Of a stretch of 64,000 bases of DNA, positions 24,268 through 35,218 are shown piece by piece. Source of the stretch: Ectocarpus siliculosus (Eukaryota > Sar > Phaeophyceae > Ectocarpales > Ectocarpaceae); the NCBI GenBank assembly GCA_000310025.1, contig FN649739.1:2448364-2512363 (forward strand), in the 5' to 3' direction. The position numbers and the translations under genes are program-made. Each line of letters opens with the position of its first letter. The stretch's first letter is position 1. A model generated the notes under the pieces. It saw nothing but the letters and a program-made list of their open reading frames with translations, searched no databases and was not told where the DNA came from.

Positions 24268-24920
24268 TTTTTTTTCGTCGCTTTGACCCCTCTCTTGTTC
24301 TTGTCCGAAACTTGACGCCGCGTGAACCCACATAATTCACCTCTACCCGGTTGTTCTTTTGTAGTTTCTGCATCGCAAGTCATTGTGTCGTTTCCTGCCT
24401 TGTTTTCGGTGGGATAACATGCTAGTTATTTCTCGAGTGTAGTGTTTTCTTCAACCGCGGCATCGCAAGCGAAAAGCGGGTAACCAATGACCAGGCGTCA
24501 GTTTGGTTTCTTGGTCATGGTATGTCTATGTGTGTCTTTTTTTCCTTTCAGAGAGGTTTTCGGGGCAAGTAGGTTTTTCTTGGCCTTCGTCTCGATAGGG
24601 GGTCCGCGTTCCACGACCCTGTTCTGTTGAGGAGCCTTGGTGTTGTACTAGATACCCCGACTGTTCGCCCTTGAGGACATCTTCGAATTGCGGTCTTCTA
24701 CGATTACGCCTGACCCCCTGCTGATGTGTGCCCGTGTTTGCGCTGGTGATACTTATCACACATGTTTCCCTCGCAGGAGATGTACCAGAAGTGGCCGGTG
24801 GTGAAGGAAGCAGGCGTCAACGATGGGATGCAGGCGCACTTCAATCCCGAACTCTTCAGCCCCTCGGACATCACGGAAGAGCGCCGTATGCTCGGGAAGC
24901 TGCTGCAGGACTGCAAGTAA

Positions 24921-25454
24921 GCACCCCGACTATTTAGCCTACTGAACCCTTTTAACAAACACCCGGTAACCCCAGTCGGTCCCTCGTTGGTCACACGTAC
25001 CACTGCTTTCTGGCCGAGTCTGCCACCCTCCGGTGGCGGCGTTTTGGAGATATTTGCTATTCTGCCGCACTCGGATTCTCTTCGGTGAATGGTGTCGAAG
25101 CTTAAGGTTTGCGATGCCGCACACCGTCGCTACCTGATAGTGTGAGGTCATCTGGTGGCATTGCGGAAAGTGGTTATTTCGCTCGACACGCGTGGAATCA
25201 ATCAAAGTATGGTACGAAACATCATACAGAGGGGCAGCCGACGCAAGGCGAGACTCGCGTGTCTTTTGGGGGGTATTGGAATCCTTGAGTCTAGGTCCGG
25301 TGGCGCCGTCCGACACTGCACGCGGGAAAAAAACATCTGATGAGCTGGTTGGAACGGTATTGCGCTTGTGCTGGGACCACTAGTGTTGAGTGGTTGCTGC
25401 TTTGTGCCCCTGCCTGAACTGCCCCCCCCCCCCCTCCGCCCTCCCCGGGGGTTT
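24921..25454. other. intergenic, nothing recognised
   Basis: No coding or RNA feature could be supported between the end of the SENP-like locus and the assembly gap. A C-rich run begins near 25422. Confidence 0.4.
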
Positions 25455-26093
25455 NNNNNNNNNNNNNNNNNNNNNNNNNNNNNNNNNNNNNNNNNNNNNN
25501 NNNNNNNNNNNNNNNNNNNNNNNNNNNNNNNNNNNNNNNNNNNNNNNNNNNNNNNNNNNNNNNNNNNNNNNNNNNNNNNNNNNNNNNNNNNNNNNNNNNN
25601 NNNNNNNNNNNNNNNNNNNNNNNNNNNNNNNNNNNNNNNNNNNNNNNNNNNNNNNNNNNNNNNNNNNNNNNNNNNNNNNNNNNNNNNNNNNNNNNNNNNN
25701 NNNNNNNNNNNNNNNNNNNNNNNNNNNNNNNNNNNNNNNNNNNNNNNNNNNNNNNNNNNNNNNNNNNNNNNNNNNNNNNNNNNNNNNNNNNNNNNNNNNN
25801 NNNNNNNNNNNNNNNNNNNNNNNNNNNNNNNNNNNNNNNNNNNNNNNNNNNNNNNNNNNNNNNNNNNNNNNNNNNNNNNNNNNNNNNNNNNNNNNNNNNN
25901 NNNNNNNNNNNNNNNNNNNNNNNNNNNNNNNNNNNNNNNNNNNNNNNNNNNNNNNNNNNNNNNNNNNNNNNNNNNNNNNNNNNNNNNNNNNNNNNNNNNN
26001 NNNNNNNNNNNNNNNNNNNNNNNNNNNNNNNNNNNNNNNNNNNNNNNNNNNNNNNNNNNNNNNNNNNNNNNNNNNNNNNNNNNNNNNNNNNNN
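25455..26093. other. assembly gap (N) with poly-C shoulders
   Basis: 639 N, flanked by C runs at about 25422-25433 and 26096-26115. Reading frames that appear to cross the gap are artefacts. Genes on either side may extend into it. Confidence 0.95.
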
Positions 26094-26417
26094 GTCCCCC
26101 CCCCCCCCCCCCCCCGGTGGTGTTTCGGTTTACCCGCGGCCTTCGTCCAACCGAAATGATGCAGGGTCCGCTACAAACGTGAGGAGGAGCAACAAAGCTC
26201 CGAGAAGAGGAAGGCCAGTGGCAATACCCACGCCGGCTCCAACAGCGGTTCAGAGGTGGAGGTAGAGGAGCCTCCGCCAACGATGTCGTCCGGTGACCTG
26301 TCCGACGCCTGGTGCTGCCGGTGGAACAACAAGAACAACCCCTCTCTTGCCACCCAGCGGTGATCAGTCCTCACGGGCGTGCGACGAGAGCAGGTTGTTT
26401 GTGTTGTTGCGGCGATA

Positions 26418-26750
26418 TCACCGACCATAGTAAATCTCGTCATCGCTGGCATCCACGCTGACGTCGTTGACAACAAGGGCATACGCGTTTGTAAGATGAT
26501 TGGCTTCTCCCCGAGAACCAACAACTACGGTCTTTTGGCTTGACAGACAGCGATACATTTCTTCGACTTGGACATCAATGGCATGTAGCGTGAACAAGGA
26601 AGATTGTTCTGCGTCCATCACAGCTCTAACCGAACCCTCGCTTCGCTGTCCGACTTCTCGTACGTTCGCCAACAGAGACGTTGACCCCTGGAGTTGAAGA
26701 AGAGCAGAAGCGCCAAGGCCGCCCACAGCAAGGAGCGCTAAGGCGCTCAC
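26418..26750 (-). CDS. candidate exon of an unassigned membrane protein
   Basis: The minus-strand frame opens with a hydrophobic helix (ALALLAVGGLGASALLQLQG), then a soluble-looking segment with LFTLHAIDVQVEEMYRCL and VVNDVSVDASDDE. There is no ATG at its start, so it would be an internal exon. Further downstream on the same strand (about 26170-26240) a second hydrophobic stretch is visible in another frame, as expected for an exon after an intron. Gene family is not recognised. The rest of the gene may lie in the gap or be unreadable here. Confidence 0.3.
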   Translation of the reverse strand: MSALALLAVGGLGASALLQLQGSTSLLANVREVGQRSEGSVRAVMDAEQSSLFTLHAIDVQVEEMYRCLSSQKTVVVGSRGEANHLTNAYALVVNDVSVDASDDEIYYGR

Positions 26751-29700
26751 AGCGCAAGAAGTAAACCCGCAAAGGGGACGCTAGCATGGTTGTGGATCTT
26801 GGGCAACGCCCTGCCCGCGGTTTGGCCGGGGAAATCCCTACCATTTATACATAATAATCCACTTAGGCAAGCGGCATCCAAGGGGTTGACAGCAATTTAG
26901 ACAGGCGTAGAGTTGCACGTTTCCCCCCCTTGAGTCGTGGGTGCAATAAAATATCGCGGGACAGCCAGTGTTCGTGAAACACACGCGTGGTGTATGATCT
27001 AAGTTTTTCATCCTCCGTGTGTGGGCATCTTCTCCCCAATCCCTCCGTACAAAAGGGGGGGGGGACGTTGTAGTTCGGACAATGCCCATCTATCATACGG
27101 GACGTCGTGGCTGAGGGTGTAGTGCATTTTCGGATGGTTTGGGCTGTACAATCGGCGGGGCTGCTGCAAACCCCGCATGAGTCTTTAGTGGGCGGATGGC
27201 CCATCAGAACTGCAGTATTTCGAGCATACAGGTATTCGATTTCTGACTATGCCCGGAAGACCGGTTTCCGCGGCGTTTTCAGTCCACGGGCACTTACACC
27301 GTGTAGAATGGTGGACTGCTGCCCTAGAACGGCCGTTTGGTCGGATGCATTCACCCCAGGTAGTTATACGTGTTGTTGGTGAGGTTCTGCTCCAGAGGCA
27401 TGATGACCAACATGGTATGTTTGGTGGCCGATGAGATACGCCCGAGAACATACCCTGGAACACATGACGGCCCCTCGCCAGGGAACGGTTACACCCACCA
27501 CGTGACCTGAGCAAATCGGGATTGGCGTACGGTTTGAATTTGTACCGTGATGGCAACACAAAATATCGCCTGGTATACAATGGAATGCTTGATGTTGTGT
27601 TTCGTGCATTGTTTGCTTGGTGCGTTCCCTGGCAATGCGTGTGCATGACTAGACTACGCCTAGCAGACTGTAATTGGCACGAGGCTGGACGCCTCTATAT
27701 TGTCAAGTAGGGGACGAGGATGGAACTTTCAAAGACTTGTACACTAGGTGATTTTATTGATTTCGGTGATACTCGAATCTTTTGGTGTGTGTTGTACGTT
27801 TCGTCTACTAATGTCTTTGGCTCGGCCTATTTAGCGTGTAAAGTGGGAGCGATGGGCTCTGTGTGTCCATCTCTTTTCTCCATATGTTGATATCCTTTGT
27901 CAGATATGCCAACTGGGGAGGGGACTGATTATGCAAAATAAATGAAAAACAGAGTACTCCTCTCGTAGCGAGTGCGGAGGACATGCCTTCTCGGCCCGGC
28001 TCGTTGTCGTACGTGGTGCGGTCGACATCGGAAACCTGCGCCATTTCTTCAATGCAGCCGGGGATGGGCGCACCATTGGTGCTGAACGGAAGACAAACAC
28101 ATGGACGGAAGGGTAGTCTAAGTGCCGTTTGTTGTTTAAGAACCGTTCCCAGGTCTGCTCAACCAGTACCTTGTAACATCCGCGGGTTCAATTAACGTGG
28201 ACATCTTCTGTTGTCACGGACCAACTACACTCGAAAGGGGAGATTATTGTTACCCAGGTCCGGGCGAAATGCGTCAAATTTATTGTAAAGCAATCGAATG
28301 TGGTCGTGTCGTTGTTAGGGTATGATAAAAAGGCGGCTCTGAAGGAGAGAACGGGTGAACTCGCACCCCGAGCACTCTGTCGAAGCTACAGTGGGTGTTA
28401 ACACAGAGAGTCTTTAAAGGACGGTAGAAAGAGCAATGCATAGACAGCGAGGTTAGCACAGGACGGCTTGAGTGGTTTGCTGAAGCTGCAAATAAGAATA
28501 TAGTATTTTCCCGCCCACCCACCATTTCTATCGAAGGTCAGGGTCAGGAGAGGACCGGTTGCAGTATCCGGTACGGTGCAATACTGGGCGTGGAGAATGG
28601 TACCGTACCTTTTGGGGACTTGATCATTTGAGACGACTGCGTGCCGTATACGCTTAGTCCCTACACCAAGCGACCAGAAAGTTTTTTTTTGTTTTGGAAA
28701 GGTACAGTAGGGACACGTTAGAAAAGGCGCAGAAATGCGTCTGCGGGGGGGAAAGTGCTTTGCCAAGTTGGCATCTCTCTCTTTCCTCGGGTGTAGAAGA
28801 AAAACGAAGGAAACTCTAAAAAAAATAAAAGAAATAGACTACGATACTTCTTTCGGACCAAACAAAACAAATTGGACAGGTGTCATACCAAGAATCTAAA
28901 CTATATAAGCCTCTTGTTCCTGCCGCACAGAGCTGGGAGGGCGCACCCCAAGAGGACTGAGTGCTCAAGTATGAAGTGTTTCGTGTTTCGAAACAAAGTG
29001 AACCTGTTGATGGGAAGGCGCTCCTGGGCTCCGGCGTTACGCGGTGGTTGTAATGTCCCGCGTGTTTTCGCTTCGCTTCTTCAGCCTCCCATATAGGTAA
29101 GGAGAGGTGCACTTCTTCAAGTCGCCACCATGATGGCATCCGTTCAGATCTGACCACAGTGATTCAAACTTCCTCACTACATAGCTGCGTGCTTACCATG
29201 GTGACATCGGTTTCACCCTGACGATCCTGCTTCAAACTTTCTCGCTCGTCACAACACGTGTTAAACCCTTGTTGTCGGTCACCGTAACAAAAATTTTCGA
29301 ACCCTGCTCGGATGTCATCTAACTTCCGCACCAGTCCAACGAACGCGGACGTATTCCGTGGTCGCGGGTCATCTTCCCGGTAAAGGGAACACGTCATGAA
29401 AAGTCATCAAAGAACATCATCAACGAACAAAGACCTTGATTTCAGAAATCTACGCAACAAACAAATTTACGAAAATCGCAGAGACCACAACCACTCGGAT
29501 TGCATGGGCGCTAGTCTGTTGCGCGCTGATCCTCCTGCGCAAGAAAGAAGATTCAACGTAACAAAAACAAACATAACCGTGTCTCCAGAAAAGCACAAAC
29601 AGAAACAAGAGTTACTCATCCTAGCAAACTTGGTACAGATGCTAGGAGGTAATGAGCAAAGATCGGAGAGGTCAACATCATGCAACTGATTCTAGTGCAT

Positions 29701-30399
29701 CGAAAACCCAACATTCTCCATGAGCCTTCCGCGCAAAATACGGCAGGACGCATGACTCCGGTATAAGTAAGCACTGCGCCAACCACTCGGTCCAGCTCTG
29801 GCCGTGAATGCCAGGACTCAGATGCAGCGAGCTCGTGCCACAGCAGCACAAAAAAACGTTCACACACACAGCAAAAACAATGCCACGGAAGCCGCCAGAT
29901 CCGAACACACTCAGGCGATTCTTATCCAGCTGGGGCAAGAAAATTCCCGTTGGTCTGATAGATCGATGCCAAGCAACAATAAACAACAAACAGACACGCA
30001 CGCACACAAATATATACCAAGTAGAACACAAAATACGGTGGCGGTGGGAAAAGCAACTCGGCAGCCTGTCGATGGAAGGCGATGTTTGTGGTGAGAGCGT
30101 CTTCGCCGATACGATCGCACGCGCATCTGACTAAGGTCGTGGTATTCCGGAGGCGACGCACCATGATGATGATGGTCGTGTCGACGCCCGCTCAATTCAA
30201 CGTCCGCATCGCCACATCCACGCCGCGTTTCGGGGCACGAGTAATACCCCCCTCGCTGACCCTACGCACCCCTGCTCAGAAGGGAGCCTACGCACATAAT
30301 ACAATACTGTACGCCCACACAACACTTTCTACATACCACGGCACTTTTTCCCCGTGCTCGCATCACTCTCCTCCAAGGCGGTGGAAGCCTCATCCTTCA
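26751..30399. other. no gene recognised; one dispersed-repeat copy inside
   Basis: Apart from the repeat at 28498-28670, I see only short, unconvincing frames. The last few hundred bases probably include the 3' UTR of the UBE2Z-like gene on the minus strand. Confidence 0.4.
28498..28670 (+). repeat. dispersed repeat copy A
   Basis: TATTTTCCCGCCCACCCACC, a GAAGGTCAGGG block, then TTTTGGGGACTTGATCATTT and GAGACGACTGCGTGC appear in the same order and spacing as in the copies at 14.4-14.7 kb (inverted) and 16.1-16.3 kb. Confidence 0.55.
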
Positions 30400-33300
30400 C
30401 TATCGGAGGGCCCTCAACACGCTGCCAGCCCCGCTGCTACTACCGCCGCCGCCTGCGGAGGACGCTCCAACACCGGTCCTGCTTCCGCCACAGCCATCTT
30501 CGCCTTCGCTTGCGACAGGACCGGCAGCGGCGGCGGCGGCGGCAGAAGCATCGTCCGTCTGCATCGGTCTTGCGCCATCATCTTGACCGGGTGGGGGCGC
30601 GACGGGGTCCACTTCGTCGGCTTCGGCAGGCGCGGCCGGCTCCAGCAAGCTAGCGATGCGCTTGATCGATCGCGCGATGCTGGCGTACCGAAAGGTTCCC
30701 CTGTTCTCCCCGAAAGGGTCGACCATCTTCCCGCCGTCTCTGCAGCGCGACCAGCAGCGGGGGAGAGCAAACGACAGCGGCGAAGGCGAATGAGCTCATC
30801 AACCGTACATATGGGTTTCGGGGGTGGTCAGGACAGAACTACAGTAGTAGGACCTGGTCAGTATCAACCTCCGGGCTACCGAACTCGCCATCCCTGTAGG
30901 GAATGAATCAGCAAGAGCAGATTGGATACGCTAAAAAGAGTACAATCGACATACTTAAGAGCGAGAATTGGACACTACATGCCCAAGAATGACGTTATAA
31001 CATTACCCTCTCGCTAGAGAGCAAGGAAGGAACCAACCACGCCGAACTTACTTTCCCGATGAATGGAAATCCCAAAACGGAAAAGGGTGGCACACACACA
31101 CCGAATCTTTCAAGGCTCAATAAAGCCGATTCTTTCTGAAGTCTCAAAAATTAAGCTTGTCAAGGGAGGCCACGCAAGCAACGCACCTGTGCATGTTCTG
31201 CTCGCACACGAGCTCGTAGCGGGGAACGAAGGATAAAAACAGGTCCCGAGTCAGCGCTTGTAAGCAAGCCGGCATGCTGTTCGACAGGCTGCCGACACGA
31301 AAAGGAACGGGGGAGGCAAACAATGCCGTCATGGGAATAAGCCGCATCGAGGGCAGGCGTTCGACGACAACAATGTCTTGGAAGATTAAATAGTGCTGCT
31401 GTTCCTCAACGATGTGTGCGGTATTGAATTCGAGGCAACTCCTCCTCCAAGGTGCTGCTGCTGCTGTGTACCCTCCTCGAAATTAGCGTTCCTGCTGCTT
31501 ATCCCAAAACGTAGGCCAACGGTGTCGCTCCTGCTTGAGCAGTCCTATAAACGCTGCAATTCTCCGCAAGGTACAAGTAGTTTCGAATCGACAACGAAAA
31601 AGACAGCAAACACGCTTGTCCTGAGTGCGCTCTCACACATAGTCGCCCCTCCCTCGCAAGCACATGCCTACAGTCTCGGGGTGCTGGCACTCATCACTTC
31701 GCGGCGAGCCAAGACTACGTAGAGAGCGCTGCTAGTTCAACCATGAGAATCATCACCCCTTTTCGGACGAATCACGCGATGGAGTACACGTGGGGATAGC
31801 GGCGTGCGAGCTCTTCTGCGGGGCTTCCTCGCTTCTTCGCCACCTCACCTGGAGTCATCCACCATCGCGCACACGGCAACGCGCAAGGTCTCGTGCGTGA
31901 TGCAGTCGCTGTAGTCGCGCACGTCTTGCGGGTTGGACGCTGCCTCGAACCTATTTAATGTAGTCGGCGTCGTCGACGATGGACAAAGATGTACGGTTTA
32001 GCGAGCCATGTGAGCGAAAGTGGTCGCTATTGCAGGCCTAACGACCAGTCGTCAGGGTGCCGCGGTGCTGCCGCACGTTTGTGGTCGTTGTGCAGGGTAT
32101 GTCGCTAAACGGGGGTCGCTGGACCGGCCCATCACTACCGTACGAGGAATGAAACATCGTGCCCTCACCCACGAGCGAACATGGCCAGACGAACGATGAA
32201 AACAACCACAGGCACAAGCAGCGACTGGATCTTTGCATAAATGCAGACACAAGGCGTGAAGAAGGCCGCACCGCCTCTCGAAACGAACGCAAGTCCCTTT
32301 TCACCCGGGCTTAGCTTTATGTAAAACAAGCTGTTCAAATACTTCGTGCACTTTGTCCACAGCTCACCCTCGCTCGTTTTGGCGGAGGCAGTTCCATCGC
32401 AAAAACAGACACCGTGGTCGGAAATACGGCGGAATTCGAACCTCTTCGACCGTCCGACTTGATTGCGTGCCCCAAGCCCGCTTGCACAACCTCTGAGGAA
32501 AAACTCGACGTCCATTCCCTAAACGCCCACACCCGACCCAAAGAGCTAACAACGAACCGTTGTAGAAACCCCAGACTTTGACTCATCCGGATTGTTCTTG
32601 GAGCAGACGTCAATGGACCAAAAGGTACTATGCATCAACACCTTCAACAACACCGATGCCTTAGGTATTTCCAGCACAAACATGAAAACGGACTAAAAAT
32701 TACGTAGTTTCGGGGTCGTTGAAGGAATCGCGACATTGTGAGGCTGGTCATGGCTCCATTGCGAACGGCGTCTACGTAGATCTGGTGGTTGCCAAGGAAC
32801 CGGAACGTGATGAGGCCGGTTTCACCCTGGCTTGTTGTGAACCCATCTATTACGCAGACCTCAGAGTCCTCAAGGAATAGGAAAATGACGCGGCTGGCTT
32901 GCTCACCCCGGCTCGTTGTGGTACGGCTTTTCGTTCATGAGGCTCTGGATGGACAGCAGCACCGACGAGATGGAGTGTACCGGGGTCCAGCGCGGGCCGT
33001 TCCACGTGCCGAGGATGCTAGAGAGGTGGGAGAAACGGGTCGACGCAATAAGTTGTTGGTACGTGCTTACCGCACGCGGCAGTAACAAGCAGTGGCAGCA
33101 GCGGCGCGGTTCCGCCGACTACTTGTCACAGCAAAAGAGCAGTGGAGTTTTTCAAGTAACGTGCACAGGTACGCATTGCTGCGCTACATGTAATACCCGT
33201 TGCCTCACACAGAAAATACTTTCCCATCACCCTCTTAAGTTACATGTTTACTCTGAAGACCACTGCATAAGAAGCAAGCAAACAGCGAAAGAGAGCCGGA

Positions 33301-35218
33301 GGACCAAAAAATTACCTGAGGCAAACCTTGCCGTTGGCGTAGAGATTGGGGTTGAAACGTACGGTGCCACCTCCGGTGGTCATGAGCCTGACCCTTGGGG
33401 GGCTGTGGGGGTAGTCGTCCGGGCAGTGCAGCACAAAGTAGAAGAACCCTGACGTCACGCATAGCGTGGCATGGCAAAAGACGCGTCATCGCACACAACA
33501 CGGAATTACATTCCTTCATAGCAACCAGAAAACGAAAAAAAAAGAAGCAGCATGTACACGAAACCACCCCCGACGTCAACATCCCGTGCCGCTGTAGCGT
33601 AAATAAAGCACACGGGGTTGGGAGGCACGGGGTGACCACCTTGCGTGGAAGAACAAAGAGAGGAGGGGGGCGGGGTCGATAATACAAACATCCTCCAAAA
33701 TACCGGAGGTGGAATGAAAAAAATGGAAGGGTTGCAGCGTACGCTATGCATGCCTCCACACAATCTCCCCACCGTGTCTGGACGACCCCCCCCATCGTCT
33801 AAAAAGAGAAAAAAAACTCGCCCAGTCGTTCAGCAAAGAGCCCACGCCATCGTGACGACAAAAGAGACGCAGCCTACAACTAGAGCAGTATCCACTGCAT
33901 TCGGCAGCATAGTGCCAAGGGATTTGGTCGGGCGTATAGCGGACACCCAGCCCTCTTCAGAAAAACACGGCGATGGCTTTCGAATATTCCAGCCGTGATG
34001 AGCCGACTTACCGGCCTCGTGCAGGGCGACCGGCCTTCGTTCTACGGTCTTAGCCAAACTTGCAGGGCACATGCATGCCAGAGAGGATTCGCGTGCACCC
34101 TCTCGTAGCGCACGTGCATCACGGTTGCATGGCGTGCACCCGCTCTGAAAAATAACTACTACTTGTAGCAACAGACAATGGCGCCAACAGCAAGGGCTGA
34201 GACCAAAAACTGCGCCGTAGAAACAAGAGAGGCCAAAACCTTTTGTTGACGACGAACTCGGCTTTGGGGGGTTTCACCTCCTTCGTACGGCGTGTCGAAC
34301 GGCCCGGTGACGAGGGCGTGCACAACCGTAACCAAGTCCTCATCGGGGTAGACGAACAGGCCGGGCACGGGATCTCTGCGATTCGCGCGGTCACCCATCA
34401 CAAGGGCGTTGTATCGTAGGCCAAGGCGATTCGGAAGGTTACCGATCACAAGCGCGTTGTATCGTGGGCCAAGGCCGTCAAAGAAAGACCAAGAATGGGC
34501 GGGAACACAGCTTTTGGGGACCAGACAAGCGAGGCAGGCGCCCAATCGGACCCGACCCAGTGCTCGAGCAGACCAAAACCGAGTTGTCGTATGCATAGGA
34601 ACACGGGTCAGCGGGAAAAATCAGAAGCAAGGTCCGAAAGTCAAAAGACCAAAAAAAGAAAAAAAGGCGGAACAATAGAAACGAGACGGGCGAGCCGGAA
34701 ACAATGCACAGTACGCACCTCATTGCGCTGCGGATGTCGTTTCTCACTCTCCGGATGCATTCCCTTGACGGTTTGCTCTGGCACAACGAGGGCATCCAAT
34801 TATACCTCTCGGTTCCACCACCACCACCACCACCACCACTGCCGCTGCTGCCGCTCCCCACAGCTGCGGCGTACGCCCCTGCGATCGCTGCAGCAGCCTC
34901 CCCTTTCCCCGGAGAAGACACGCCACCCTCGCCAGTCCCATCGGTACCCTTGCCCTTGCCCTTGCCCTTGCCCTTGCCCTTCCCGTCAGCAGGGCTGTCG
35001 CTGTCGACTTCCTCCTCTCCGCCCGGCTCTGCTGCTGCTCCTGCTGCTGCTGCTGCTACTGCTGCAGCAGCAGCAGCAGCAGCTGCTGATGTACTCTCCG
35101 AGGACGGACAGACATCCACAAAGGACGAGATGGGTGCTGACATCGACGGCGGCCCTCCCGCCGCAGGGGTAGTCGTTGAAGGGGGGGTGGGGAATCCCTT
35201 CTGTTTCATTTCCGCCAT
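30400..35218 (-). CDS. UBE2Z: UBE2Z-type ubiquitin-conjugating enzyme (E2), 7 exons
   Basis: Exons on the minus strand: 35218-34719, 34375-34278, 33448-33316, 33017-32907, 31950-31849, 31288-31187, 30739-30400. All phases join, giving about 461 aa. UBE2Z is the E2 charged by UBA6 in animals. The UBC fold is complete: [11 protein letters not shown] and [15 protein letters not shown], then [39 protein letters not shown] and the active-site motif [11 protein letters not shown] (Cys codon 33321-33323), then [20 protein letters not shown]. The UBE2Z-specific C-terminal part follows: [22 protein letters not shown] and [14 protein letters not shown]. The ATG at 35218 has a CACCATGG context. Before the UBC fold there are ~165 residues of low complexity: Ala runs (CAG/CTG), a (Gly-Lys) run and Gly/Ser. 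The tail after the conserved part is Ala/Gly-rich. UBA6 dependence is inferred from the family only. Confidence 0.93.
34948..35090. repeat. coding low-complexity repeats: (CCCTTG)n and (CTG)n
   Basis: A hexanucleotide run near 34948-34984 encodes alternating Gly-Lys on the minus strand, and an interrupted CTG/CAG tract at about 35030-35090 encodes Ala. Both lie in exon 1 of the UBE2Z-like gene and are likely length-variable. Confidence 0.8.

Larger units (their letters stand above)
20800..24920 (+). pseudogene. SENP6/7 (Ulp2-type) SUMO-protease-like gene, apparently inactivated
   Basis: Ulp/SENP proteases (C48) process or remove SUMO. Pieces seen in order: ~20810-20948 (FYYPPEASARDRVAVS, then KWLNDNPIDLYLG); an exon ending 22442 with a Gly/Ala-rich linker then KVHIFSSSFFTKLVEKD; 22948-23076 (VKRWSRHVDLFSMKFVMVPV, EDEHWRLACLCNL); 23545-23660 (CMLFLDSLG); 23886 to ~24041 (LPLVCPQAPTQPNAY, GVYVLRFAK); 24777-24920 (EMYQKWPVV to stop). 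Together they cover the SENP6/7 catalytic domain. The His (EDEHW), Asp (FLDS) and Gln (TQPN) positions remain. Three defects are visible: the usual DCG with the nucleophile reads ARG (CGC at 23985-23987); a TAA at 20893-20895 interrupts the frame before KWLND; and the exon ending 23660 (phase 2) does not join the next exon (phase 0). A tandem duplication covers the end of the ARG exon. It is either a decaying gene or a pseudoenzyme with sequence errors; the N-terminal exons are unidentified. Confidence 0.7.

Noticed and set aside
25291-26280. Long open frames on both strands across 25.3-26.3 kb
   Set aside because: They consist mostly of N; no sequence supports them.
30082-30906. Plus-strand 274-codon frame opposite the UBE2Z terminal exon
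   Set aside because: It is the antisense shadow of the Ala/Gly-rich UBE2Z tail; the minus frame has the conserved DPFGEN motif and phase-matched splice sites.
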